The notes beneath the pieces were generated by a model. That model worked only from the letters and a program-made list of their open reading frames with translations. It did not search any database and had not been told where the DNA came from. DNA of 64,000 nt from Valencia hispanica (taxonomy: Eukaryota; Chordata; Actinopteri; Cyprinodontiformes; Valenciidae): positions 19,196,735 through 19,260,734 of the forward strand of contig OY747712.1 of the NCBI GenBank assembly GCA_963556495.2, written 5' to 3'. Made by a program: the position numbers and the translations under genes. Shown one piece after another: positions 45,160 through 56,555 of this stretch (position 1 is the first letter of the stretch; each line of letters starts with the position of its first letter).

Positions 45160-46762
45160 CAGTGGCTTGCAAAAGTATTCGGCCCCCTTGAACTTTTCCA
45201 CATTTTGTAACATTACAGCCACAAACATGAATCAATTTTTTTGGGATTCCAGGTGAAAGACCAATACAAAGTGGTGTACACATGAGAAGTGGAACAAAAA
45301 TCATACCTGATTCCAAACATTTTTGTATAAATAACTGAAAAGTGGGGTGTGCGTAATTATTCAGCCCCCTTTGGTCTGAGTGCAGTCAGTTGCCCATAGA
45401 CATTGCCTGATGAGTGCTAATGACTAAATAGAGTGCACGTGTGTGTAATCTAATGTTAGTACAAATACAGTTGCCCTGTGACGGCCTCAGAGGTTGTCTA
45501 AGAGAATGTTGGGAGCAACAACACCATGAAGTCCAAAGAACACACCCGACAGGTCAGGGATAAAGTTATTGAGAAATTTAAAGCAGGCTTAGGCTACAAA
45601 AAGATTCCCCAAGCCTTGAACATCCCACGGAGCACTGTTCAAGCGATCATTCAGAAATGGAAGGAGTATGGCACAACTGTAAACCTACCAAGACAAGGCC
45701 GTCCACCTAAACTCACAGGCCGAACAAGGAGAGCGCTGATCAGAAATGCAGCCAAAAGGCCCATGGTGACTCTGGACGAGCTGCAGAGATCTACAGCTCA
45801 GGTGGGGGAATCTGTCCATAGGACAACTATTAGTCGTGCACTGCACAAAGTTGGCCTTTATGGAAGAGTGGCAAGAAGAAAGCCATTGTTAAAAGAAAAC
45901 CAAAAGAAGTCCTGTTTGCAGTTTGCCACAAGCCATGTGGGGGACACAGCAAACATGTGGAAGAAGGTTCTCTGGTCAGATGAGACCAAAATGGAACTTT
46001 TTGGCCAAAATGCAAAACGCTATATGTGGCGGAAAACTAACACTGGACATCACTCTGAACACACCATCCCCACTGTCAAATATGGTGGTGGCAGCATCAT
46101 GCTCTGGGGGTGCTTCTCTTCAGCAGGGACAGGGAAGCTGGTCAGAGTTGATGGGAAGATGGATGGAGCCAAATACAGGGCAATCTTGGAAGAAAACCTC
46201 TTGGAGTCTGCAAAAGACTTGAGACTGGGGCGGAGGTTCACCTTCCAGCAGGACAACGACCCTAAACATAAAGCCAGGGCAACAATGGAATGGTTTAAAA
46301 CAAAACACATCCATGTGTTAGAATTTCCCAGACAAAGTCCAGATCTAAATCCAATCGACAATCTGTGGCAAGATCTGAAAACTACTGTTCACAAACACTG
46401 TCCATCTAATCTGATTGAGCTGGAGCTGTTTTCCAAAGAAGAATGGGCAAGAATTTCAGTCTCTAGATGTGCAAAGCTGGTAGAGACATACCCTAAAAGA
46501 CTGGCAGCTGTAATTGCAGCAAAAGGTGGTTCTGCAAAGTATTGACTTAGGGGGCTGAATAATTACGCACACCCCACTTTTCACTTATTTATTTGTAAAA
46601 AAAATTTGGAATCATGTATGATTTTCATTCCAATGCTCACGTGTACACCACTTTGTATTGGTCTTTCACGTGGAATTCCAATAAAATTGATTCATGTTTG
46701 TGGCTGTAATGTTAAAAAATTTGGAAAAATTCAAGGGGGGCAAATACTTTTGCAAGCCACTG
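45160..46762 (+). mobile_element. Complete Tc1/mariner transposon with exact TA duplications
   Basis: The termini are perfect for their first 16 bp: CAGTGGCTTGCAAAAG at the left (45160) and its inverse at the right (ending 46762). TA is present on each side (45158-45159, 46763-46764). The inverted repeats extend about 200 bp each and remain highly similar, including CATGAATCAATTTT and GTGGGGTGTGCGTAATTATT. Total length is 1603 bp, the normal Tc1 size. It encodes one uninterrupted transposase. The near-identity of the ends and the open frame indicate recent insertion. It lies between stam and colec12, opposite to their strand. Confidence 0.93.
45526..46545 (+). CDS. Tc1-family transposase, full length, DD34D variant
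   Basis: 339 aa from ATG 45526 to TGA 46545, a typical family length. Residues 1-120 hold two helix-turn-helix motifs that bind the inverted repeats (NIPRSTVQAIIQKWKEYGT), with a GRPPKLTGR linker between them in place of the common GRPRK. The catalytic domain has Asp152 (WSDETK), the GGGSIMLWGC glycine block, and Asp243 (FQQDNDPKHKA). The third acid lies 34 residues on, in SPDLNPIDNLW, where the family normally has Glu. Here codon 46357-46359 is GAC, so Asp278. The C-terminal RLAAVIAAKGGSAKY is typical. The substitution may reduce or abolish activity. Confidence 0.95.
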   Translation: MKSKEHTRQVRDKVIEKFKAGLGYKKIPQALNIPRSTVQAIIQKWKEYGTTVNLPRQGRPPKLTGRTRRALIRNAAKRPMVTLDELQRSTAQVGESVHRTTISRALHKVGLYGRVARRKPLLKENQKKSCLQFATSHVGDTANMWKKVLWSDETKMELFGQNAKRYMWRKTNTGHHSEHTIPTVKYGGGSIMLWGCFSSAGTGKLVRVDGKMDGAKYRAILEENLLESAKDLRLGRRFTFQQDNDPKHKARATMEWFKTKHIHVLEFPRQSPDLNPIDNLWQDLKTTVHKHCPSNLIELELFSKEEWARISVSRCAKLVETYPKRLAAVIAAKGGSAKY

Positions 46763-46764
46763 TA

Positions 46765-47095
46765 GCAGATTCATACTGTCAAGATAGGGTTTATGAAAAA
46801 TAAGATGACAGTCTCTAGGTCCTATCATCTTATTTAAGCTCAATACAAAAGCAAAAATCAGTCACTCAACACAAAGCATCTTTAAACTTTTATTGTCTTA
46901 AGTGTCTTTGTTGATCATTATTAGCTTGGGGAATTAAAAGAGGGACAATCAGGCTTTAAAACACATTACAAACCACAACTTGTTAAGCAATACAAAACAC
47001 AGCAAAAGCACCTTTTACAACAGTAATTAATGATAATGCAAACACTTGTTCCTTTACCATACTGTATTTAGAACTTTGGATAATTCATCTTATGA
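46765..47095. other. AT-rich spacer
   Basis: No gene or named repeat seen. Confidence 0.4.
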
Positions 47096-47544
47096 CCCTT
47101 TTTCACTAGGGTTGGCTCGGCCTGGTCCTGGTTGGGTCGGCATGTATTTAATGTGTTTCCAATACCTTTGTCTTGGCCGAGCCGACCCAACACGCCCACT
47201 TATGGATTGATTGGTCCGGTAAAGTGATGTTCCTCTGACTCCTACCTACGTAGTGCTAGCCACTGATTGGGCTGGTGGTGTGAGTGTGAAGTCTCCGAAT
47301 GGCGATGCATGGCTTCCAGCAGAGTTCAAAACATTGCTGGGGGAAATAGATGCCAGCTCCAGCCATCTGTAATGTTGGAAAACGGTGGGTGATGACTGAT
47401 TTTTACTGGAACTTTGCTATGCTGAGCCCGCCCATGTCCCCACCTACTGGCGCGCCCTGTGTTGGCAATGGAAACACAACCAGACTGGGTCTGGCTAAGC
47501 AGAGCCATTCTCGGGCCAAGCAGACCCTCGTGGAAAAGGGGCTT
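47096..47544. mobile_element. MITE-like element with inverted termini
   Basis: The left end reads CCCTTTTTCACTAGGGTTGG. The right end, reverse complemented, reads CCCCTTTTCCACGAGGGTC, continuing GCTTGGCC against GCTCGGCC at the left. There is a GC-rich interior with CGGCCTGG and GGCCGAGCCGACC arms. No transposase. Target duplications are not clean, so the superfamily (hAT or PIF/Harbinger) is open. Confidence 0.55.
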
Positions 47545-48414
47545 TATACTGGCTAAATTCCTTTTACATGTTTTTTAGAGCTATATATGAAATCTCTGAC
47601 AGGCTAGATTCAAGTAATGTTTTCAGCCTTGCAAGAGCAGAACTGCTCACAATATGTATCTGTGATAGGAACCTATTAGTTTTAGAACTGTGACATTTAA
47701 CCAGACTTTGCTTATGTTTCTCATATGATAATTGAGTGGTTTAGTGAGTAAATGTGAGTGCTTTGCATTGTAGAAGTTTAAGGTATACAGCATTTTATTA
47801 AAAAAGCTCTGAATCTAAGAAGTATTTTACAAACTAAAAGGTGTTTTTGCCTTTTCAACCACAAAATCTGTGAAAAAAACATATATTTTTTATTAAAGAT
47901 TTCCAAGTATAAAATCTGTAAAAATTGTTAAGAATAGTATTTACGTGAAATATCAAACAGTACCATATTTTCTAGAATGCTATTTACAGATATACAAGAA
48001 TAGAACTGGCTGCACCAAATCCAAATTTGTTACAGTTTACACACATAACTACAATCTCATAATACGTCTGTGCCAAATCTCAGTCGGTACAGTAGTGGAA
48101 AAGCTTTGCCCTGCCTTGGGTCCTACAGTTTGTTTTAAAGTGCCTTGAAAGAATAACAGGCACTAAATGTAACTATCTCGAATTATCTGCCAGGCTCCAT
48201 GATGCTTGACTGAGCTGGCTTTATCTTTAAGTCTTTAAGTCGTGTAGAGCTCCATCCTTCGCATGACTTTCCTTATTTTTGCACCTTCCACCCCAGCTTC
48301 ACACACAGAAGAAGTCTTAGATGGATGCTATAAAACTGGAACCGCCACTATGAAGAGAAAAACATGACATATAAAGAATTTATTTGTTTAACATTAGTTT
48401 ATTTACTGAAAAAA
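47545..48414. other. AT-rich spacer downstream of colec12
   Basis: No gene seen. It may include part of the colec12 3' UTR. Confidence 0.35.
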
Positions 48415-48416
48415 AA

Positions 48417-49206
48417 TGCTTAGCAAAAGTATTTATACCCCTTTAACATGATCCCATTTGACACGTTACAACCACAAACTAAAACATTTTCTGGCCAACA
48501 TGTTAAACCCAATGTTTAGAAAAACCAAACTGCACATCACCCTCAACACATCCCCTCAGTCAGTATCGGTTCTTGATATGGGCAAACTGGAAGGTTGCCC
48601 AGGGCAGCATCACGGGGTGCAAAACGGGTAAAAAATAAAATAAAAACAAATACATTAAATTTTCTTTTTCTTTTTTTTACCAGGGAGTGCAATGCCCCGA
48701 AGTCATGCCAGTGCATGTCTCTTTTGGAAAACAGAGGCACCGATGTGCTTGGGACATGTTCAGAATTGATAAGGACAATGGATAAAGATAAAAGCAGTGC
48801 AACCCAAAGAGAAAAACCTGTTAAGAGGCTGCAAAAGACTTGAGACTAGGGCAGAAGGTTCAAGTTCCAGCAGGATAACTGCACTAAACATATTGGCAGG
48901 GATGCAATAGAATGGTTTAGATCGAAGCATGTTATTGTGTTAGTCAACGTGCAGACCTAATCCAGTTCTTTCTGTTGTCACTTAACTCCCGTTGCTCACA
49001 GACTCTCTTCATCCAATCTAAATGAGTTTAAGAATTTTTGCAAATAATAATAAACTAAAGAATAGGAGAAATAAATCAGTATCAAAATGTACAAAGCATC
49101 CTCCACTTCACAGCCCACAAATGCAATTGAAATACACTGAAGTTAGTGGTTGTTGCGTGACAAAACATGAAAAAAGGGGTTTGAATACTTATAAGACACT
49201 CTATGT
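48417..49206 (+). mobile_element. Tc1-like transposon relic
   Basis: The left region is GCAAAAGTATTTATACCCC and the right region, reverse complemented, AGTGTCTTATAAGTATTC. Decayed transposase blocks persist: GAGGCTGCAAAAGACTTGAG, GTTCCAGCAGGATAACTGC (QQD region) and AGAATGGTTTAGATCGAAG. All frames are broken. It lies just downstream of the colec12 stop codon, within its probable 3' UTR. Confidence 0.7.
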
Positions 49207-49253
49207 TCGTTCATGTAGGAGGTCTAATTGAAGCAAATTCCTTTGCTGGGATG

Positions 49254-49494
49254 TTATGAGACAGAAGATAATATGTTTCTTTGTAGTTGGTTTAGGATAA
49301 AAAAGTATAAACACTTCTGAGACAGTGTTAAGACTTTAAGAAGGTACTGACACTCAGATGTACATTCACAGATGAAACCGATGCGGTCTGTGCAGTAGAA
49401 ATCATTCCAGTTAGCATAATGGATAAGACCCGCACAATCCTCTCCATTTGAATGACCATGAGTCCAGTTATCAGGCTGTCCAGGTTTCCAGTTC
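49254..49494 (-). CDS. colec12: colec12 last coding exon (end of lectin domain)
   Basis: The exon starts GAACTGG after AG and encodes [20 protein letters not shown], then [14 protein letters not shown] and [12 protein letters not shown] predicts galactose/GalNAc preference, and WND supplies calcium-binding residues. After FICE the frame runs [16 protein letters not shown] and on to TAA at 49254-49256, about 36 residues, whereas human has about 11. The added sequence near 49296-49330 resembles a Tc1 terminal repeat. An alternative downstream splice cannot be excluded. Confidence 0.82.
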
Positions 49495-52400
49495 CTGATA
49501 ATAATAACAAGGCAAACTGGTGAAACTTATTCAAGTCATTAGAAAAAAATTCAAAAAGAAACACATTCATAAACTATACTTATGAATTTATTACTCACGT
49601 AAAAACTGGTGTGGTTCCATCCACCCACTTCCAGACATTTTCCTCTTCCTTGTCAGTAAGCCCCAGCCAGAAATAGCCCTTTTTTGAAATTGCTTTTCTT
49701 ATAAATTGCTGTGGGGAAATATGAGAAAAATAAATATTATAATTTATTTGCAACATTTATTTCAATTACATAAAATACAGCATGACATTATCTTTACCTG
49801 TTCTTCATTGTCATTAATTATGAGCATATGGGTGGACATGTTGTTACAGAACTTGTTTGCTTCATTGAAGTTGAGCCTCTGGGAACTAGAGGAAAAGTAG
49901 TAGCAGCTGTCCCTAAACTTTTTGAACTCAAGAGGACAACCTGGAAAAATAAATACCAGTATTTTCAAGTGAAAGTAAAATACACATGGATGCAAACCGT
50001 CTCTGTTGGGTAAAAACTCTTGTCTTTTCATTTTTTGTCATTTTTGTTTTCTTGTAAAAATCAACTCTATTGATCACCTTTCACATCTGATTTGGGTTTA
50101 CATTTCCATTGAAAAGCATCAAAAAGAGCGTAAAGCTTTGACTAAACAGTATGTTGAATTACATTTAGAAGCCACATTTTCTGAAACGTTAAACTTTTCA
50201 GAGATAAAATATTTCTGTCTGACAGCAGTGGAATTTAGGTTGTCCATTGGTGTGTAAGTTTGAACTCACCAGGTGTAGGGGTGGAAACAGCAGCTGGGGG
50301 CTGGTCCTGTGCTGAGCTTTCTGGTTTCTCTGTTAGTACGGAAGCTAAAGTCGGAAGGGGAGGTTTGATAACTTGAGGGGCTCTGGATGGTTTAATAATG
50401 ACATGAGACAGGCCTGGAAGGCCCGGAGGACCAGCAGGGCCGATTGGACCAACAGGCCCACGAGGTCCATCTAAGCCTGGAGGTCCTGCTTCTCCTCTAG
50501 GTCCCTGTGGTCCTTGTGGCCCTGGCAATCCAGGTTTTCCATCCACTGCAGGATACCCATTAGCCCCAGGGTCACCTTTCTCACCAGGGTTTCCAGGTCT
50601 ACCACCAGACCCTCTTGATCCTTTAGGTCCTGGAAGCCCCCGAGCACCGGGGGAGCCTTTCGTACCTGTCACACCTGGTGGTCCAGTAGCACCTCTGTCT
50701 CCTTTTGGTCCCACCAGGCCTGGCAGTCCTTTGTCTCCCTTATCACCCTTTTGTCCTGTCTGGCCCATAGGGCCTTGGGGACCTTTGTCACCCCTGGAGC
50801 CTTTTGGACCTGGTGGACCTAAACCATTAAAAAGAGATTGTTAGCACTGGGGTTCTGTTGAGTCTTAACAAACAAGAAATCAACATTTTTAAGCTGTTCA
50901 ACTGTATCTGTATTACTTAGAAAAGTGTGCTAATATGGAAAAGTATTAGCAAAAAAATATGTTTTTTACTGGGAACTGTTTGTCTGAAAAATTATTTTTC
51001 CAGGAACTATCATTTACCATGAAGCATTTTTTCTTTTGTGACCGTTTCCCCTGTCAGTTCTAAAGAATAGCTATTGACTCTGAGTGGTTAACTCCTCCCA
51101 CTGCAGCAGTGCTGACCTCAGTCAGTGACTAAGAGTAGTGACGAGAATCTACAACGCGGAATTAAAACCTGTGATTTTTATAACAATAAACTCAAACCCA
51201 TTGATTCTGTCACAGCAGTTCCACTTTGCAACTCATTAAGAAACACTACAAAATCCATAGAAAGGTACAACTATAACAAATGTAAAAAGGATTTCACTGA
51301 CTTAGACTTTCTTCCCAGAGGGCTCTGGACAGATGTCGATTGTTTCAAATTAATTACAAGTAAAGCTAACAAAAAGTATGAGCTTTAGGCTAATTCCATC
51401 TAATATGTCTGAAATATAAGTTTGAAAAAGAAATCTGTTTGACATGCAATTTTCCACCACAACACTCCATCCAAAAATGCCTGGAAAATGAAAAAGTACC
51501 ACCTCCTTAGCAGTAGTGGGGTTTTTGGGGGGGAGGGGGGGATTTCTACTCTGGTGATTTAGTCATACTCCAATAAAGGCAGTGGAAACACAGAAGAGCG
51601 AATATGGTACCTGCAAACTTATGTGGTTCCTGGAAAAGTTTTTTTGTGTGTCTACAAACATTAAACCTAAATATCACAACTTTCACCAAGAAAGATCAAC
51701 GTTTGTTGCTTATGGTAAAATGGCCTGCATTTGTATAGCGCTTTTTCAGTCAGAGGACTACAAAGCGCTTTACACTACATTCAGTCATTCACCCATTCAC
51801 GCACACATTCACACGCTGATTTGCAACGTTTGTTGCTTATGTCCCACTCATGATTATAAGTGAAATATGTTTGACATGCACACCAATAATGTCATTTGTT
51901 CTTACCCTGCAGGATGGTGAAGTTGGTGATGAGCTGTGAGTGCTTGCTGTCCACCAGCTTCATCTCCTCCATCACCATGGACAGATTGTTCACCTCTTGG
52001 TCCAACCTGCTTGCAAGCTCTTCCTGCTGCCTGTGCAGCTCTTTACTGTTGGTCTTTGCCTCTTCCATTGTATCATTTAGGCCTGATATCAGGTCTGTAT
52101 GTCTCATCACTGTCTCAGCACAAGATCTTAGGCCAGTCAGGTCAGAACTGATGACACCTAAGATCTGTGTGGCAAAGCTCATGTTTCCTGTCACTCGGTC
52201 CATGTTGCTCTCATGTCTGTCCAATCGAACTTCCATCTCATCAAACCTTGATGAGGTGGCATTATCATTGTCTCCCTGGTGGTGCATCAACTCACGCAAT
52301 CCTTGGTCATGGCTCTCTGTGATGGCTGAGGTGCTCTGGATTTGGCTGGCCAAAGCATTCAGCTGGGCTTTCAAGTCATCCAGTGTGTCTCCACTGGAGC

Positions 52401-55400
52401 TGGCCAGGGCAGAATTATTTGCAGCCAAGACCTGAAGATTCTGGACCTTTTCTTTCAGCCACTCTGAGTCTGAACGTGTATGGTTGGCTATTTGCTGCAG
52501 AATGTGATAATCATTCCTCAGTTTCTGTACTGCCTGGCTAACATCTTCAACTGTCTTCTGCAGAGAGCCGAGCAAGTTGCGCTGCTGTCCTTGGGTGATA
52601 TTAAGTGAACTGACGCTAACTTGAGTCTCGCTCTGCACTTTGACCTGCTCCTGGAGCTCAGCCTGGAGCCGTGCAGTGTCTGCTTGGAGGTCGTCAATCA
52701 TTCCACTGTATGAAGCCAAAGACTGATTGATCCCTCGCAGTGAGTCTGCATTGCCAGCCAGAACACTTTGAAGGGAGACATGGCCATTCTGCATGTTGTC
52801 TCCTGTGACTAGCAGCTCTTCTAATATGTCTCTGTTGCCTGTTGCTCTACTGTTAATGTCTTTTAGTTGGTTTTGTAACACTTCCAGATCTGATCTGAAG
52901 GTATTAATTTCACTGGTGGAATTGAGGGACTTCTCTCCTGCTTGATCATCTATTAAAAAAAGGAAGCTTGAGCATCAGCAGGCTGTACAGGATCATTTAG
53001 AGATGCACTATCAGACTTTTTAATGACCAATACAACTTTTCATTTTTTTCTTTAAGGCCACACTTGACACATATAATTTTAACTAGATCCAGAGTTTTAT
53101 TCTGAGGACTGCAAAAAGTACAAGAGAAAAACATTTGGTGCAAGTGCTTTAATAGAGGTAATAGTTTAAAATCCAATTGAAAATGAGGGAACAAGATTAT
53201 CCCAATGCATCATAACCTGGGTCTCTAACCTTTAGTCATTTTATTACAGAATAAAGATCAAAATATACCTATGGTGTAGGTTGATGTGAATACATGCCGA
53301 AGATGGTTTCAGTTCTTTCCTTTACTGGAATTAATGAATGAAGAAAAAAAAACTCTAAAAAAATGCCCATCAAAGAGAAAATTGGCTGATTCCAATCTCT
53401 GGCTAGTTGATTGGTGCATCTCTACAAATATGATGTCAGAGTCAAAATTAGCTTTAATTACTGTATGATAAAGGTACTTGACCCTGAAAAGTCTTACCTA
53501 GTTTCTTTAAGTCCGTTTCCACAACATTGATCTTGCCTCCATAATTCTGCATACCCTCAGTGACATTGTCCATCTTCTGGACAACTAGAAAAAGGGGGAG
53601 AGAAGAAAGTGACAGGAACAGAAACACAGAAATAGGGGATGTATCACTTTTTTAAAAACATGGAACTGGTAATATGTAAGTAGCAGAAAGCATTATTGTT
53701 TTGTTTTTTGTTTTGTAGTGCTGACATAAATTAAACCCAACAGCAGAGGGTGCTGCTGTATTCTTCCCTCTGTGGAGTAGGTAATCAGGCAACTGAAACT
53801 GTTGATTCACCGAAAGCTAGAAGCTAAGATGTTAATTAACTTAACCAGTATAAATCTGAAAAATAGCTTGAATTACACACCACCACAATCTAAGTCTTTT
53901 TTCTGTTCCCTTCTCATCTGCAACTAAAGTTAATCTCTCACTTGTGTTTTATTTTTCAGCCAGGAGGTGGGTGTCCACGCACTCAACTGGAAAGCATCCT
54001 AAGTGTTCACTGTTATCATTCCAGGAGTGACAAAACACAAAGCAAAAACATCCACTTAGGCCAAGCAAAACAACAGAGTCTCAGTTTGAAGTACTTCTTG
54101 GCCAACTGCTGAGAGCCTGTGCAATATATTTTACTTAATCTCCCTAAACTTTCCTATCAATCCAATTTGCTTTCTTGATTTTCAAAATACATTAGGCATT
54201 TGCTGGTTACAGGTAGATATTTTAAAGTTTTTAAAGTTTAAAAAATCCTAAAATATTCTGTTATATTGTTACTACAGTTTAAATCTGATTGAAAACTAGT
54301 AATTGTATTGTAACATAAATGGTATAAAATAAAGTGAGATATTGTTTCTCTGGGTTCATTCACAACATGGGTGATTATATTAAATCTTTACTGAAATTAA
54401 ATTAAATTCAAGTTTTTATGAAAAGCCAGAGGAAGTGCCAGAGCCACTGCCTGTCAACTGGCTGAAAGAAGGATGAAAATTACAGTTGGCAATATACAAG
54501 TGGTCCATCTGTGAAGTAGCTGACTGCTGAGCCAATAGCTCAACTATTTAACCAGCTAGAATCGGTTTATATTCAATATTTGTTTTACTTCAAAGCAAAA
54601 ATGGAAAACATTCTGCACAATAATAATGTTTATCTGGACTACTATAATTTTTAGAGAGTGTTTCTTCAGTATTTTGCTAAAGACTACGTATAATAAATAA
54701 TGTAACAATTACAATAACAATATGTAAAGATAACTCTATGTCACTGACATATTATTTGATCAGCTGAAGAAAGGAGTGTTATTTACATTTTTTGATAAAA
54801 ACAACAGTATAATTTTATATAATTTAGTTAGAACATTTTCTGTAAATACTGTGAAAGCTGTGTAATTAGTCCTTGCCTAACTTACATCTCTGTCTTCTAT
54901 GATTCATTCTTACCACATTCCTGTATTGGGAATGCAAAGCACACTTTTGTTGAAAGGATCTAGCAAATACGATATTACTATATACGTAGCTTATAAATAT
55001 GGTTAAAAATTGAAGGGTGAAACAATTTTCACATGAAGATTTCTATTGATGTCCAGCTAGGATAAAAACGTAAGAGTTTTTCAAATATTTTAACATTCTT
55101 GTACATTCATAGTCCAGTTTTCAGCTTAATTTCCTAAGCTAAAACAGGACAATTAAATAAATAAAATGGCCATAAATAAGAAATATATGGACCTCCAGAG
55201 TTTAAAAGACTGAGACTGAAATGAAGCTTATTTACATACTAACACTAAAGAGCATTTGGAAGAAAGTTTGTTAACCTAGGTTGATGGAGGTAGTCCAGAC
55301 ATTTGGTGACAAAGTAGGTAGCTAAAATAGAGCTCCAATATAAAGTATTCAAAGTTTCATAGTAGCCGCAATATACTAGACAAATAAGACAAAAACAAAG

Positions 55401-56555
55401 CAGAATCCAGGCCACAATGTTTTTTTTCAGCTGTTCTTGACACTTGTAAGTGACCTTGTAGTTCACAAGACAACAAATTGCTCCCGGGTAATAAAAATCT
55501 TCTCTGGGTTGTTAAGCCATAGTAGTCCCTGTTTAGTCATCTGGTACACATTAGAAGCAAACCATCAAAATCACATAGGCTCCAAGCCAACCCAACCAAA
55601 AAGTTGGAAACCTACAGCAATCCTGACAAAGCATAAAAGGCAGGAGTCAGATTTAGATCTCGACTTGTAGATTTTCCAATTAAGGCATTCTATATTGCCA
55701 AAAAGAGCTTTACAATGCATGTGGACCAGGTAATACTTTTGAAAATCTTGCTCAGGATGTTTTGACAGCTTCTCTGTGGTTGATTTGGGCCAGATTTGTA
55801 TAAAATTAGACAGTCCCCACACTTCATTCTCTTCTGGCAGTGCTTTGGATTACTGGAATGTGTCTCTGTTTCTATTTAATATTGTTGAAGAACAAACCAC
55901 TAAAATGCCTCGCAGTGAGGCTAGTGTCACACATTGTGTTTCCAAGTCATGACTAATCTCTGAACAAGATCATATCAGTGAAGAAAATGTGTCATATTTC
56001 AAAAGGCATGTTTTAAATAGTAAATCTTAGTCTGAACTTTCTAACTTTGCTCGTGGGACATACATAACAATTACCAAACATCATACTTTAGTTTAAATCT
56101 CCTTTTGAGAATTTCTGCATTAGCTATAGATATTGCTCTTTGCAACTCTCTAAACTACAAAACACCAGTTTCACAAGCAAAGATTACCAGCAACGTGTGA
56201 ATTTTGCACTGCATAATATGATGAAATCCTGGTGAATAAATGTCGATGGAAGAAAAAAACTTAACACTTAACTAATTGCAATTTGTAGACATATTATGGA
56301 AACATTGATGTATTTAAGACGTTATAAGGCCTTAAATTGTGATTTAGAATTTAAACATGTTTTAGACACTGTACCATGTAAATAGTAAAGGTAGTGTACA
56401 GACAGTAACTTTTAACCTCTGTTTTAGCTTACCTTTGTACCCGAGGACAGCTACTGCTATGGTGAGCAGAGCACAAAGCACATAGAGGAGAGCAATGGCT
56501 GCCCTTAGTGTCCAATCATTTTTACACTTTGTGCACTCAGTACCCTCCTGAATTC
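49254..56555 (-). CDS. colec12: Collectin-12 (scavenger receptor C-type lectin), 5'-incomplete
   Basis: Exons in order: 56555-56433, 53584-53498, 52949-51906, 50818-50270, 49940-49798, 49708-49599, 49494-49254. Phases close at every GT-AG junction, giving 764 codons plus stop. The product is a type II membrane protein: a TM segment ([20 protein letters not shown]), a coiled-coil stalk of ~350 residues with N-glycosylation sites, a Gly-X-Y collagen region and a C-type lectin domain with QPD (galactose-type) and WND motifs. The family forms trimers that take up oxidised lipoprotein, microbes and galactose-type glycans. The exon for the short cytoplasmic tail (family form MKDDFA...GYKRF) was not found between 56556 and 64000. 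The C-terminal tail after FICE is longer than in human and unlike it. Confidence 0.93.
49599..49708 (-). CDS. colec12: colec12 lectin-domain exon (middle)
   Basis: Acceptor ccccacag; encodes [37 protein letters not shown]; donor gtgagtaa. The WLGLTD and WKWVDG blocks are signature C-type lectin strands. Confidence 0.95.
49798..49940 (-). CDS. colec12: colec12 lectin-domain exon (first)
   Basis: Encodes [39 protein letters not shown] and LIINDNEEQ. It contains the first cysteines of the lectin fold and the SCYYFS strand. Confidence 0.95.
50270..50818 (-). CDS. colec12: colec12 collagen-domain exon
   Basis: 549 bp encoding continuous Gly-X-Y triplets from [17 protein letters not shown] through [16 protein letters not shown] non-collagen linker rich in Pro, Ala and Ser (about 60 residues) then leads to the lectin domain. 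The triplet region forms the trimeric helix. Basic GPKG/GEKG triplets are the type that bind polyanionic ligands in scavenger receptors. The linker is longer than in human. Confidence 0.95.
51714..51825 (+). repeat. Interspersed repeat in colec12 intron
   Basis: Contains GTATAGCGCTTTTTCAG, CAAAGCGCTTTACACTAC and a TCATTCACCCATTCACGC stretch, a common fish repeat tail. Confidence 0.55.
51906..52949 (-). CDS. colec12: colec12 coiled-coil stalk exon
   Basis: A 1044-bp exon, the longest in the gene. Heptad-rich helix with repeated NSS, NHT, NIT, NMS and NLS glycosylation sites. Conserved blocks include [34 protein letters not shown] and [15 protein letters not shown], ending TILQG before the collagen exon. 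A plus-strand ORF of 179 codons at 51896-52435 is its shadow. Confidence 0.95.
53498..53584 (-). CDS. colec12: colec12 membrane-proximal exon
   Basis: 87 bp encoding [20 protein letters not shown] and VETDLKKLG between AG and donor gtaagact. It follows the TM exon and carries one NVT glycosylation site. Confidence 0.92.
53585..56432. other. colec12 intron between TM and membrane-proximal exons
   Basis: 2.85 kb of AT-rich intron with no recognised transposon. ORFs at 55245-55466 and 55571-55822 (-) and 55437-55670 (+) have no family features. Confidence 0.4.
56433..56555 (-). CDS. colec12: colec12 transmembrane exon
   Basis: Acceptor ttttgcag; encodes [20 protein letters not shown] and [20 protein letters not shown]; donor gtaagct. 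The CTKC motif just before the membrane segment is typical of this receptor. It needs one G from the preceding exon, which is the unseen cytoplasmic exon. Confidence 0.94.

Noticed and set aside
51896..52435. Plus-strand 179-codon ORF
   Set aside because: Lies opposite the colec12 coiled-coil exon; low complexity Ser/Leu composition is the complement of the heptad coding.
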